DNA of 64,000 bases from Cellulomonas cellasea (lineage in GTDB: Bacteria > Actinomycetota > Actinomycetes > Actinomycetales > Cellulomonadaceae). This document shows positions 58,371-64,000 of the stretch, piece after piece. Each line of letters starts with the position of its first letter. Within the stretch, counting starts at the first letter, position 1. The translations under genes and the position numbers were made by a program. The notes under the pieces were generated by a model. The model was not told where the DNA came from. It was given only the letters and a program-made list of their open reading frames with translations, and ran no database searches. The DNA is taken from assembly GCF_006538745.1 (NCBI RefSeq), contig NZ_BJLR01000016.1:62001-126000 (forward strand). The letters run 5' to 3'.

Positions 58371-59128
58371 CCCGGTACCTCGGGGTCGACCTCGCGTGGG
58401 GGCCCCGGGCGCGGACCGGGCTGGCGGCGCTCGACGAGCAGGGTCGGCTCGTCGCGTCCGGCGCGGTCCGCTCCGACGACGAGATCGCCGCGTTCGTGGC
58501 CGAGCACGTGCCCGGCGAGGTCGTCGCGGCGCTCGACGCCCCGCTCGTCGTGCGCAACCCGACCGGCCGGCGCCGGTGCGAGGCTCTGGTGACCGCGGAG
58601 TTCGGCCGGTTCCACGCGGGCGCGTACCCCGCGAACCGCAGCAACCCGCTGTTCGACCCGCCGCGCGCGCAGACGCTCGCCGAGCGGTTCGGCTGGGCCA
58701 CCGACCCGGGCGTCGTCCCCGGGGCCGGCACGTCCGTCGCGATCGAGGTGTACCCGCACCCGGCGACGGTCCTGCTGTTCGGCCTCGCGACCGTGCTGCC
58801 GTACAAGGCTCGGCGCGGCCGGGACCTCGCGTCGCGCCGGCCCGCGTTCGGGGCCCTGCTCGACCACCTCGAGCGCGTGTGCGACGAGCCGCTGCGGCTC
58901 TCGGCGTCGCCGCGCTGGGCCGAGCTGCGGGCGGTCGTCGCGCGGGCCGCCCGGGCGAGCGAGCTCGAACGCGTCGAGGACGAGATCGACGCGGTGCTGT
59001 GCGCGTACCTCGCGTGGCTGTGGGGCGTGCGGGACCCGCGGATGCGCGTGCTCGGAGACGGGGTCGAGGGGTACATCGTCGTGCCTGGGACGGTCGTGGG
59101 TGCGTCGGGGCTCGGCGGGGTCGGCTGA
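58367..59128 (+). CDS. DUF429 protein with apparent CTG start
   Basis: A 253-residue protein of the DUF429 (ribonuclease H-like fold) family: TRYLGVDLAWGPRARTGLAA, VAALDAPLVVRNPTGRRRCE, IEVYPHPATVLLFGLATVL and the end DEIDAVLCAYLAWLWG. The acidic residues of the fold are retained, so a nuclease-like or ATPase-like role is possible; none is proven. No ATG, GTG or TTG exists in frame close to the domain start. CTG at 58367 overlaps the upstream stop (CTGA), so it is the probable initiator. Confidence 0.8.
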   Translation: MTRYLGVDLAWGPRARTGLAALDEQGRLVASGAVRSDDEIAAFVAEHVPGEVVAALDAPLVVRNPTGRRRCEALVTAEFGRFHAGAYPANRSNPLFDPPRAQTLAERFGWATDPGVVPGAGTSVAIEVYPHPATVLLFGLATVLPYKARRGRDLASRRPAFGALLDHLERVCDEPLRLSASPRWAELRAVVARAARASELERVEDEIDAVLCAYLAWLWGVRDPRMRVLGDGVEGYIVVPGTVVGASGLGGVG

Positions 59129-59236
59129 GAGCGGCCGGGGGGCGTCGTGAACCGCCGGGCGGGCCCCCGGGCGGCGCGTCCCTTGGCACCCACCCACCCG
59201 CTCGCCCGCGCCCGGCCGACCCGCGGCGCTCGACCG

Positions 59237-59755
59237 TCAGTCGTCGAACACGTGCCAGCAGATGTCGCTGCGGAGCCGCTGGTCGTCGAGGACGAGGTCC
59301 CGCAGCGCCGCGGGGACCTGCTCCCGCTGCCAGTCCCGCTCCCGGAGGCGCGCGGCCTCGGACCCGGCCGACGGGGCGGCCGCGGCGGCGGCCCGGATCG
59401 CGTACGCCGCGGCGCCGAGCGCGTGCGCGGCGACGTGCGCGACCGCGACCGCCTGCCCGGCCGCGAGCGCCGCGAACCGCGCCGGGTCCGGCAGCCCGCG
59501 CCCGGCGGCGTTCGCCCGGAACGACGTCCGGTGCGCCTCCCGCATGGGCACCTCGCCGCGGACCCAGCCCCGGCCCACCGCGAGCGCGTCGCGCGGGCGC
59601 GGGTCGTCCGGGCTCTCCTGCTCGAACAGCGGCAGCACGTGCTCGGCGCACCGGGCGGCCCACTCGGCGAGCAGGTGGTGGTGCTCGTCGGTCAGGGTCC
59701 CGCCCCGGCGCACCGTGATCAGGCGGGGGTCTCGTTCCTTCGGCAGGATCGGCAC
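59237..59755 (-). CDS. Imm5-family putative immunity protein
   Basis: A 172-residue helical protein. It contains DEHHHLLAEWAARCAEHVLP, then PRDALAVGRGWVRGEVPMRE, AAGQAVAVAHVAAHALGAAA and a C-terminal LRDLVLDDQRLRSDICWHVF. This is the putative-immunity Imm-5 family, usually found beside polymorphic toxins. No toxin gene is adjacent or elsewhere in the window. It could protect against toxins of neighbours. CAGGAT at -12 precedes the GTG at 59755 with no SD. Confidence 0.8.
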   Translation of the reverse strand: MPILPKERDPRLITVRRGGTLTDEHHHLLAEWAARCAEHVLPLFEQESPDDPRPRDALAVGRGWVRGEVPMREAHRTSFRANAAGRGLPDPARFAALAAGQAVAVAHVAAHALGAAAYAIRAAAAAAPSAGSEAARLRERDWQREQVPAALRDLVLDDQRLRSDICWHVFDD

Positions 59756-59761
59756 CGGCCC

Positions 59762-59767
59762 ATCCTG
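59762..59767 (-). promoter_or_regulatory. -10 hexamer CAGGAT (leaderless Imm5-like gene)
   Basis: CAGGAT is six bases before the GTG at 59755, with no SD. Confidence 0.5.
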
Positions 59768-59786
59768 CCCTCCGGGCGCTCCGGGG

Positions 59787-59837
59787 TCAGGAGCGTGCCG
59801 GGTTCAGGAGCGGGCAGCGGTCAGGAGCGGGCCGGGG
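59787..59837. repeat. Three 17-bp tandem repeats holding stop codons
   Basis: Units at 59787-59803, 59804-59820 and 59821-59837 each start TCAGGAGCG. On the reverse strand each ends in a CTCCTGA, and the third is the real 3' end and stop of the phosphoesterase gene. A 4-base partial copy (TCAG) follows. Confidence 0.85.
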
Positions 59838-60594
59838 TCAGCCCGAGCGACTCGTGCAGCCCGCGGTACACCGCGGTGCGGAGCTCGATCGCGTACGGCT
59901 CCAGCGCGGGCATCCCGAGGCTGCGCGCGACCTCGATCTCGGCCTCGACGTCGTACGGCACGCGCACGACCTGGATGCCGAACGGGTCCTGCGCCGTGCC
60001 ACCCGGCACCCCTTCGAGGACCACGTACGACGCGGTCGGCTCGTCGAGCGGGTTCCCGACGCTGCCCGTGTTGAACAGCGTCCGGCCGCGGAACGTCTCG
60101 ATGTACGCGTCGTGCACGTCGCCGTACCCGACGACCGTCGGCTCGGGCCCGTCCCCGGTGAGCTCGGTCGCCGCGAACATCCCGGCGAACTCCTCCTCGG
60201 TGTGCCGGAACCGCACGCGCGTGTAGACGCTCTGCGCCGACGCGTGGAACAGCCGCACGCGTCGCCCGCTCAGCTCGAGGTCGTGCGAGAGCGGCAGCGT
60301 GACGAGCCACTCGCGGTCCTCGTCGGTCAGCTCCTCGTGCCACCACACGAACTCCGGGTCCCGGTGCGGGTCGGGCCGCGGCAGGAAGTCGTCCCAGTTG
60401 CCGCGGACCGTCACCGCGCAGCGCTCGCGGCTCAGCGCCACGGCCCGCGAGCCGCGAGGACCCTTCCCGGCGACGTCCCCGAGGTTCAGCACCGTCGTGA
60501 TGCCGCGCGCGTCGATGTCCCGCAGCACCGCCTCGAACGCGGTCACGTTCCCGTGGACGTCGGACACGACAGCGAGGCGATCCAGCTCCGGCAC
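59821..60594 (-). CDS. Metallophosphoesterase (YfcE-like)
   Basis: A 257-residue calcineurin-like phosphoesterase. The metal ligands are in VVSDVHGN, VLNLGDVAGKGP and TVRGNWDD (in place of GNHD). LFHASAQSV and GYGDVHDAYIETFRGRTLFN follow, where GHTH is usual, so the C-terminal ligand set is atypical. The family often acts on phosphodiesters or nucleotides, so a changed substrate is possible. Its last codons and stop are the third unit of a tandem repeat. GTG at 60594 is the start; a TAGGCT is further upstream. Confidence 0.85.
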   Translation of the reverse strand: MPELDRLAVVSDVHGNVTAFEAVLRDIDARGITTVLNLGDVAGKGPRGSRAVALSRERCAVTVRGNWDDFLPRPDPHRDPEFVWWHEELTDEDREWLVTLPLSHDLELSGRRVRLFHASAQSVYTRVRFRHTEEEFAGMFAATELTGDGPEPTVVGYGDVHDAYIETFRGRTLFNTGSVGNPLDEPTASYVVLEGVPGGTAQDPFGIQVVRVPYDVEAEIEVARSLGMPALEPYAIELRTAVYRGLHESLGLTPARS

Positions 60595-60762
60595 GGGTGC
60601 GACCCTTTCGCGGGGGAGTGAGCGGCCAGCCTAACCAGCGCGGTGCGCGAGGTTCACCCGGTCCGCGGGACCTTCTCCCCGGCGCCGGGCGCCCGGGCGG
60701 TGCCACGGTGGCAGCAGTCGCCCCGCACCATCGGGACGCCGCAACCAGGACGAGTGATCGCG

Positions 60763-61164
60763 ATGAAGCTCCACCTCGCACCCCTGCCCGGTGCCGCCCG
60801 CCGGGCGCGCAGCTGCGTGCGCCTGCTCCTCGACGAGCTCGACATCCCCGGGTCCACCGTCGAGGTGCTCGACCTGCTGCTCACCGAGGTGGTCACCAAC
60901 GCCGTCCGGCACGGCACCGTCCGGGACACGCTCACGCTCACGGTCAGCGCGTCGCCCGACGAGGTCACGGTCGGCGTCGGCGACGACAACCCGGACCCGC
61001 CGCGCGTGCTCGACCCGCCCCCCGAGGCGCTCGGCGGCCGCGGGATGCAGCTCGTCGACCGGCTCGCGGACGAGTGGGGAGTCGACGACCGGCCGGGCGG
61101 CAAGAGCGTGTGGTTCCGGCTCGCGCTGCGGGAGGACGCGGGGTCGGAGGCGCTCGCGGGGTGA
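60763..61164 (+). CDS. Anti-sigma-type ATP-binding protein (RsbW/SpoIIAB-like)
   Basis: A 133-residue histidine-kinase-like ATPase without a kinase phosphoacceptor. The N-box is LLLTEVVTNAVRHG, followed by G1 VGVGDDNPDPP and G2 GGRGMQLVDRLADEWG. Such proteins phosphorylate anti-anti-sigma factors (RsbV type) and bind sigma-B-like factors; streptomycetes have many. No partner gene is adjacent. Start choice is uncertain: ATG at 60763 is used, and a GTG at 60754 is in frame. No strong SD is seen. Confidence 0.88.
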   Translation: MKLHLAPLPGAARRARSCVRLLLDELDIPGSTVEVLDLLLTEVVTNAVRHGTVRDTLTLTVSASPDEVTVGVGDDNPDPPRVLDPPPEALGGRGMQLVDRLADEWGVDDRPGGKSVWFRLALREDAGSEALAG

Positions 61165-61208
61165 GGGGTGTGCGTCCGCTCTCCCCTGGCGGCGTCCGAA
61201 GGCGGGAC

Positions 61209-61622
61209 CTACAGCAGGTCGGCGAGCCCGCCCGGGTAGAGCGGGATCGTGTCCTCGGTCGCAGACCGCCAGACCCCGGTGATGTGCGGCTGGTCGAGGC
61301 ACGGTCGGCGGTCGCGCTCGTACTCCGTCGGGTCGGCCAGCTCGGCCTCCAGGACCAGGGCGATCTCGTGGCCGACGTGACCGGCGTACGTGAAGTGGTT
61401 CTCCAGCGCGCCGAGCTGCTGCCCGACCACGATCGCGAGCCGGTACTCCTCCTGGAGCTCGCGCACGAGGGTCTCGGCCGCGCGCTCGCCGAACTCGATG
61501 CCGCCGCCGGCCGGGCGGTGGAACGTCCGGCCGGTGCCGGGCTCGACGACCTCGTCGACGAACAGCTGCCCGGTCCCCGGGCGGCGGATCACGGCGAGGG
61601 CGAGGGCGCGGACTCCGGTCAC
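61209..61622 (-). CDS. NUDIX hydrolase
   Basis: A 137-residue enzyme. The NUDIX box is GGIEFGERAAETLVRELQEE with the catalytic R-E-x-x-E-E. Substrates are nucleoside diphosphates linked to another moiety (ADP-ribose, dinucleotides, NADH or dNTPs). It lies 40 bp after the macro/SIR2 gene on the same strand, so an ADP-ribose-type substrate is attractive but not proven. However, TACCGT lies at -12 of its own GTG start, so it can be transcribed separately. Confidence 0.92.
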   Translation of the reverse strand: MTGVRALALAVIRRPGTGQLFVDEVVEPGTGRTFHRPAGGGIEFGERAAETLVRELQEEYRLAIVVGQQLGALENHFTYAGHVGHEIALVLEAELADPTEYERDRRPCLDQPHITGVWRSATEDTIPLYPGGLADLL

Positions 61623-61628
61623 GCTGCG

Positions 61629-61634
61629 ACGGTA
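61629..61634 (-). promoter_or_regulatory. -10 hexamer TACCGT (leaderless NUDIX gene)
   Basis: TACCGT is six bases before the GTG at 61622, between the SIR2 stop and the NUDIX start, with no SD. Confidence 0.6.
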
Positions 61635-61662
61635 CGTCGTCCGCGGTCCGTCGAGCCCGCGC

Positions 61663-63417
61663 TCAGCCCTCCGCGCCCGAGTCGCGCAGCGCCTCGACGA
61701 TCGTCGACCACCGGTCCCGGTCCGCGAGGTCGAGGTCCTCGAGCTGGTGGAGCAGCGCCCGGGCGGCGCGGGCGGCGTCCTGCTCGGGCGGGTCGAGGAG
61801 CTGCTCGTAGCGCACGTCGAGCGCGAACGAGGGGCGGGACGCGTGCATCGCCACGTGGTCGAGGAAGACGGCGAGCTCGCGGGCCCGGTCGTCGTGCGGG
61901 TCGCGCGACATGGCGACGTAGTCGAACCAGCCGCGCCACAGCTCGCCCTGCGCGGGGTCCTCGCTGAGCGTGAGCACGGTCCCGAACAGCGGCTCGCCGT
62001 CCTCGCGCGGGTCGCCGAGGAAGCCGCGGATCTCGTAGGCGAGGCGTAGGAAGTTGTCGTCCTGCATCGACGCGCCGACGACGAGCACGTGCTGGGTCAG
62101 CAGGAGCGCCTGCACCAGCGCACCCATCGGCCGGAACGACGAGTCGAAGCCCACGAAGTCGCTGCGGCTCAGCACGATCGACGCGGGGTCCTCGCTGTCG
62201 CCGTGCATCTTGAGCAGCCACGGCGCGTGCGCGGCGACCCGGTGCGTCGGCAGGACGCTGATCGGCAGAGCTCCGTCCACGTCGCCCACGGCGAGCTCGT
62301 ACAGGCGGTCGTAGTTGGTGGTCACGGCGCGGCGGCAGCGCAGCGACGCGAGCAGCGCGTGCGCGACGGCGTACCGGGACGTCGAGCCGACGTGGTCCGC
62401 GATGCGCTGCGCGAGGTCGGGCAGCCGCATCCGCAGCAGCTCCGCCTGGTCGAGCGGGGACGCGAGCAGGGCGAGGGCGGTGCGCGTGCCCTCCGGGTCG
62501 TCGGTGTCGCCCGCGAGCAGGTCGATGAGCTGCCGCCAGCCCGGCAGACCGGCGCCCATCCCGACGCCGGCGGCGATGAACAGCGCGAGCGAGCCGTCGC
62601 GGGCGCGCCTGCCGAGGGCACGGGCGCGCTCGTCGTCGACGTGCCCGGCGGTGTCGCCGAGGCGGGAGCGCCGGTGGTCCTGGAACGCGGCGTAGTCGGA
62701 CGCGTTCCGGGCGACGACGACGACGTCGATCCCCGTCTCCTCGGCGGCCGCGCGGCACGCCGCGAGCTGGGCGTCGATCACGAGCCCGCGCAGCGACCCG
62801 AAGTCCCCGCCGCCCACGCCCAGGGTCGGCAGCGCGACGAGCACCCGGCTGCGCCCCCGGCCCGGTTGCACGTCCGAGCTCGCGACGGCCCGGAGCGCGT
62901 GCCCGACGCGGTCCGCGAGCGCGTCGGCGGCGTCCTTGCCGTCGAGCGTGGGGTCACGCACGGAGTCGACGAACCACGTGGGGAGGACCGGCGTCCCGGC
63001 GCCCGTCGTGCGGGCGCGGCCGGCGCCGTCGGGCCAGCCCTCGGGGCGCAGGGCGGCGACGAGGGCGGGGGTGGGCGACTCGGACGCGTCGCCATCGCCG
63101 TCGCTGTCGCCGGAAGGCAGGTGCGCCGCGCCGTCGCGCTCCGCGGCGACGCCCGGACCGGCGCCGGGTCCGGCATTGCCGTCGGCCAGGCCGAGAACCG
63201 GGAACCACTGCCGTTCCACGGTGAACCCGCGGTCCGTGGGCAGGACCATCGCGTCGGCGTCGAGGTGGGCGAGGTCGCCGGGGATCACGAAGACGTGGCC
63301 GGGGCTCGGGGTGCCGCCGCGCGGCCCGTGACCCGGAGTCGTGCCGCCGTGGGGACGAGCACCGTCGGGCGTTGCGGTGCCGTGCGGCGCGGGCGGCGTC
63401 GGCGGTGAGGCTGCCAT
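61663..63417 (-). CDS. Macro-like/SIR2 fusion protein, candidate defence NADase
   Basis: A 584-residue fusion. Residues 1-40 are a Pro/Gly-rich tail. Residues 41-245 resemble a macrodomain (HVFVIPGDLAHLDADAMVLP at 41-60; RVLVALPTLGVGGGDFGSLR at 191-210), interrupted at about 80-145 by an acidic, low-complexity insert. Residues 275-525 are a SIR2_2-type domain: GVGMGAGLPGW (284-294), TTNYD (366-370), KMHGD (403-407) and VVGASMQDDNF (446-456). SIR2_2 proteins in Thoeris, DSR and related systems cleave NAD+ during phage infection. TACCGT is at -12 of the ATG; there is no SD. Confidence 0.85.
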   Translation of the reverse strand: MAASPPTPPAPHGTATPDGARPHGGTTPGHGPRGGTPSPGHVFVIPGDLAHLDADAMVLPTDRGFTVERQWFPVLGLADGNAGPGAGPGVAAERDGAAHLPSGDSDGDGDASESPTPALVAALRPEGWPDGAGRARTTGAGTPVLPTWFVDSVRDPTLDGKDAADALADRVGHALRAVASSDVQPGRGRSRVLVALPTLGVGGGDFGSLRGLVIDAQLAACRAAAEETGIDVVVVARNASDYAAFQDHRRSRLGDTAGHVDDERARALGRRARDGSLALFIAAGVGMGAGLPGWRQLIDLLAGDTDDPEGTRTALALLASPLDQAELLRMRLPDLAQRIADHVGSTSRYAVAHALLASLRCRRAVTTNYDRLYELAVGDVDGALPISVLPTHRVAAHAPWLLKMHGDSEDPASIVLSRSDFVGFDSSFRPMGALVQALLLTQHVLVVGASMQDDNFLRLAYEIRGFLGDPREDGEPLFGTVLTLSEDPAQGELWRGWFDYVAMSRDPHDDRARELAVFLDHVAMHASRPSFALDVRYEQLLDPPEQDAARAARALLHQLEDLDLADRDRWSTIVEALRDSGAEG

Positions 63418-63423
63418 GGATCG

Positions 63424-63429
63424 ACGGTA
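63424..63429 (-). promoter_or_regulatory. -10 hexamer TACCGT (leaderless SIR2 gene)
   Basis: TACCGT is six bases before the ATG at 63417, identical to the hexamer of the NUDIX gene. Confidence 0.6.
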
Positions 63430-63489
63430 CGTGAGCGGGCGGCGCTCCGCGGTCCGGTGGGAGCGCCGCCCGCTCGAGGGGGCGCGGGG

Positions 63490-63582
63490 TCAGCGGCGGC
63501 TACGCCTTGTTCGGATGGCATTGATGGTCCAGCCGATCGCCATGGCGACCGGGATGATCAGGAGGGCCTTCCAGCCGTACAT
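63490..63582 (-). CDS. Tiny single-helix membrane peptide
   Basis: A 30-residue reading frame: MYGWKALLIIPVAMAIGWTI, then NAIRTRRSRR. It has one hydrophobic helix and a strongly basic tail, so it would insert with the tail inside. It is preceded by a DUF2188 gene and followed by the SIR2 fusion on the same strand. No good SD is visible, so expression is unproven. Such short basic-tailed peptides can be toxins, regulators or simply overlooked proteins. Confidence 0.5.
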   Translation of the reverse strand: MYGWKALLIIPVAMAIGWTINAIRTRRSRR

Positions 63583-63604
63583 CGCGCCCGCGGAGACCAC
63601 TCGG

Positions 63605-63832
63605 TCAGCCCGGGACGTTGCGAGGGTCGTGCCCGTGGCTGTTCTTCTCGTGGATCTGCCCGTCGAGCCCGTGGATCACGTGCTCGACGCCGCGGGCGTC
63701 GGCATCCTTGCGCCCGGCGGCGACGGCGTCGTCCTTGCGGTCGAACGTCCCGTCGAGCGGCGCGTGCTGCCCCTCGACCTCGTTGAGCCAGGTCCCGTCG
63801 CGGTGCACCGTGTGCACGTCACCGTTCGGCAT
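63605..63832 (-). CDS. DUF2188-family protein
   Basis: A 75-residue protein: DVHTVHRDGTWLNEVEGQ, FDRKDDAVAAGRKDADARGV, EHVIHGLDGQIHEKNSHGHD. This is the DUF2188 pattern (H-V-x-P-x-x-x-G-W start and V-H-G-x-D-G-x-I end), a small protein of unknown role common in bacteria. AGAGGAG is a clear SD before the ATG. It is 22 bp upstream of the tiny membrane peptide on the same strand. Confidence 0.9.
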   Translation of the reverse strand: MPNGDVHTVHRDGTWLNEVEGQHAPLDGTFDRKDDAVAAGRKDADARGVEHVIHGLDGQIHEKNSHGHDPRNVPG

Positions 63833-63944
63833 GGGGATTCTCCTCTCGCTGGGGGGTGCGATCGGCGAACAGTCTTGTGGCGACCCGTCGGGTCCGCTCG
63901 TCGAACGCCCTCACCTCGGTGCCCCGGACCAGGGGATCGGCCGC

Positions 63945-64000
63945 TCACGCCCCGGCGACGAGCTCCCGCGCCCGCACCAGCACCGCGTCGAGCATCGCGG
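63945..64000 (-). CDS. C-terminal end of an unknown gene (partial)
   Basis: The last codons of a reverse-strand frame read AMLDAVLVRARELVAGA and TGA. The helix-like, alanine-rich end looks real, but too little is present to identify it. The rest lies beyond the window. Confidence 0.4.
   Translation of the reverse strand, partial: AMLDAVLVRARELVAGA

Noticed and set aside
61209-63417. A firm SIR2-NUDIX operon
   Set aside because: The NUDIX gene has its own -10-like hexamer and no SD, so separate transcription is at least as likely; the functional link stays a hypothesis.

Overview
The window is chromosomal DNA of very high G+C content from an actinobacterium. Strong G/C third-position bias, many GTG starts, 4-base GTGA/ATGA gene overlaps, F420-dependent oxidoreductases and a secreted protein with a family 2 cellulose-binding module fit a Cellulomonadaceae-like plant-polymer degrader. 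The genus is an inference. I see no rRNA, tRNA, CRISPR array, transposase or prophage; most of the window is ordinary chromosome with many small single-gene units.

Layout. 1-6.2 kb: end of a LuxR-type regulator, a RibD-like reductase, and a hexuronate locus (uxaC-uxuB divergent from a GPH-family symporter, with LacI-type palindromes between). 6.2-9.3 kb: a frameshifted cytidylate-kinase-like gene, a metallophosphoesterase and small membrane/secreted proteins. 9.5-13.3 kb: a 50-bp AraC gene remnant and a sugar ABC importer cassette (lipoprotein, two permeases, binding protein, no ATPase). 13.4-20.3 kb: large secreted GDSL hydrolase, lipoprotein, AraC/VOC divergent pair, secreted beta-helix-like protein, pilin-like protein. 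20.3-27.5 kb: ComB-like phosphatase, acyltransferase, CBM2 protein, pentapeptide-repeat protein, HNH nuclease, aldo/keto reductase, secreted protein. 27.9-34.7 kb: two ECF sigma/membrane-partner pairs, a large membrane protein and a two-component system. 34.8-42.8 kb: NERD protein, LURP-one-like protein, EF-G-like GTPase, MazG, NmrA-type reductase. 43-54 kb: VOC proteins, dehydrogenase, F420 enzymes, endonuclease V-like/GNAT pair, PEP-mutase-family enzyme, permease, TetR-controlled membrane protein and deazaflavin reductase. 54-64 kb: second secreted repeat protein, Mn-catalase, beta-helix protein, DUF429, an Imm5-like orphan immunity protein, phosphoesterase, RsbW-like ATPase, NUDIX hydrolase, a macro-like/SIR2 fusion, a 30-residue membrane peptide and a DUF2188 protein.

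How genes may work together. The uxaC-uxuB-symporter unit takes up hexuronides and reduces them to mannonate; a CBM2 protein with a Cip1-like C-terminal domain at 22.1 kb might release glucuronic-acid units (speculative). The 9.7-13.3 kb cassette imports another sugar and must borrow an ATPase. Two ECF sigma factors are each translationally coupled to a membrane partner.

Three sequence-level patterns cut across genes. At least sixteen start codons have an NAnnnT hexamer exactly at -12 to -7 and no Shine-Dalgarno, the signature of leaderless transcripts. Several genes have short direct duplications at or overlapping their 3' ends, two of which duplicate the stop region. The most interesting protein is the 584-residue macro-like/SIR2 fusion at 61.7-63.4 kb, a candidate NAD-consuming defence effector followed by a NUDIX hydrolase that has its own promoter.
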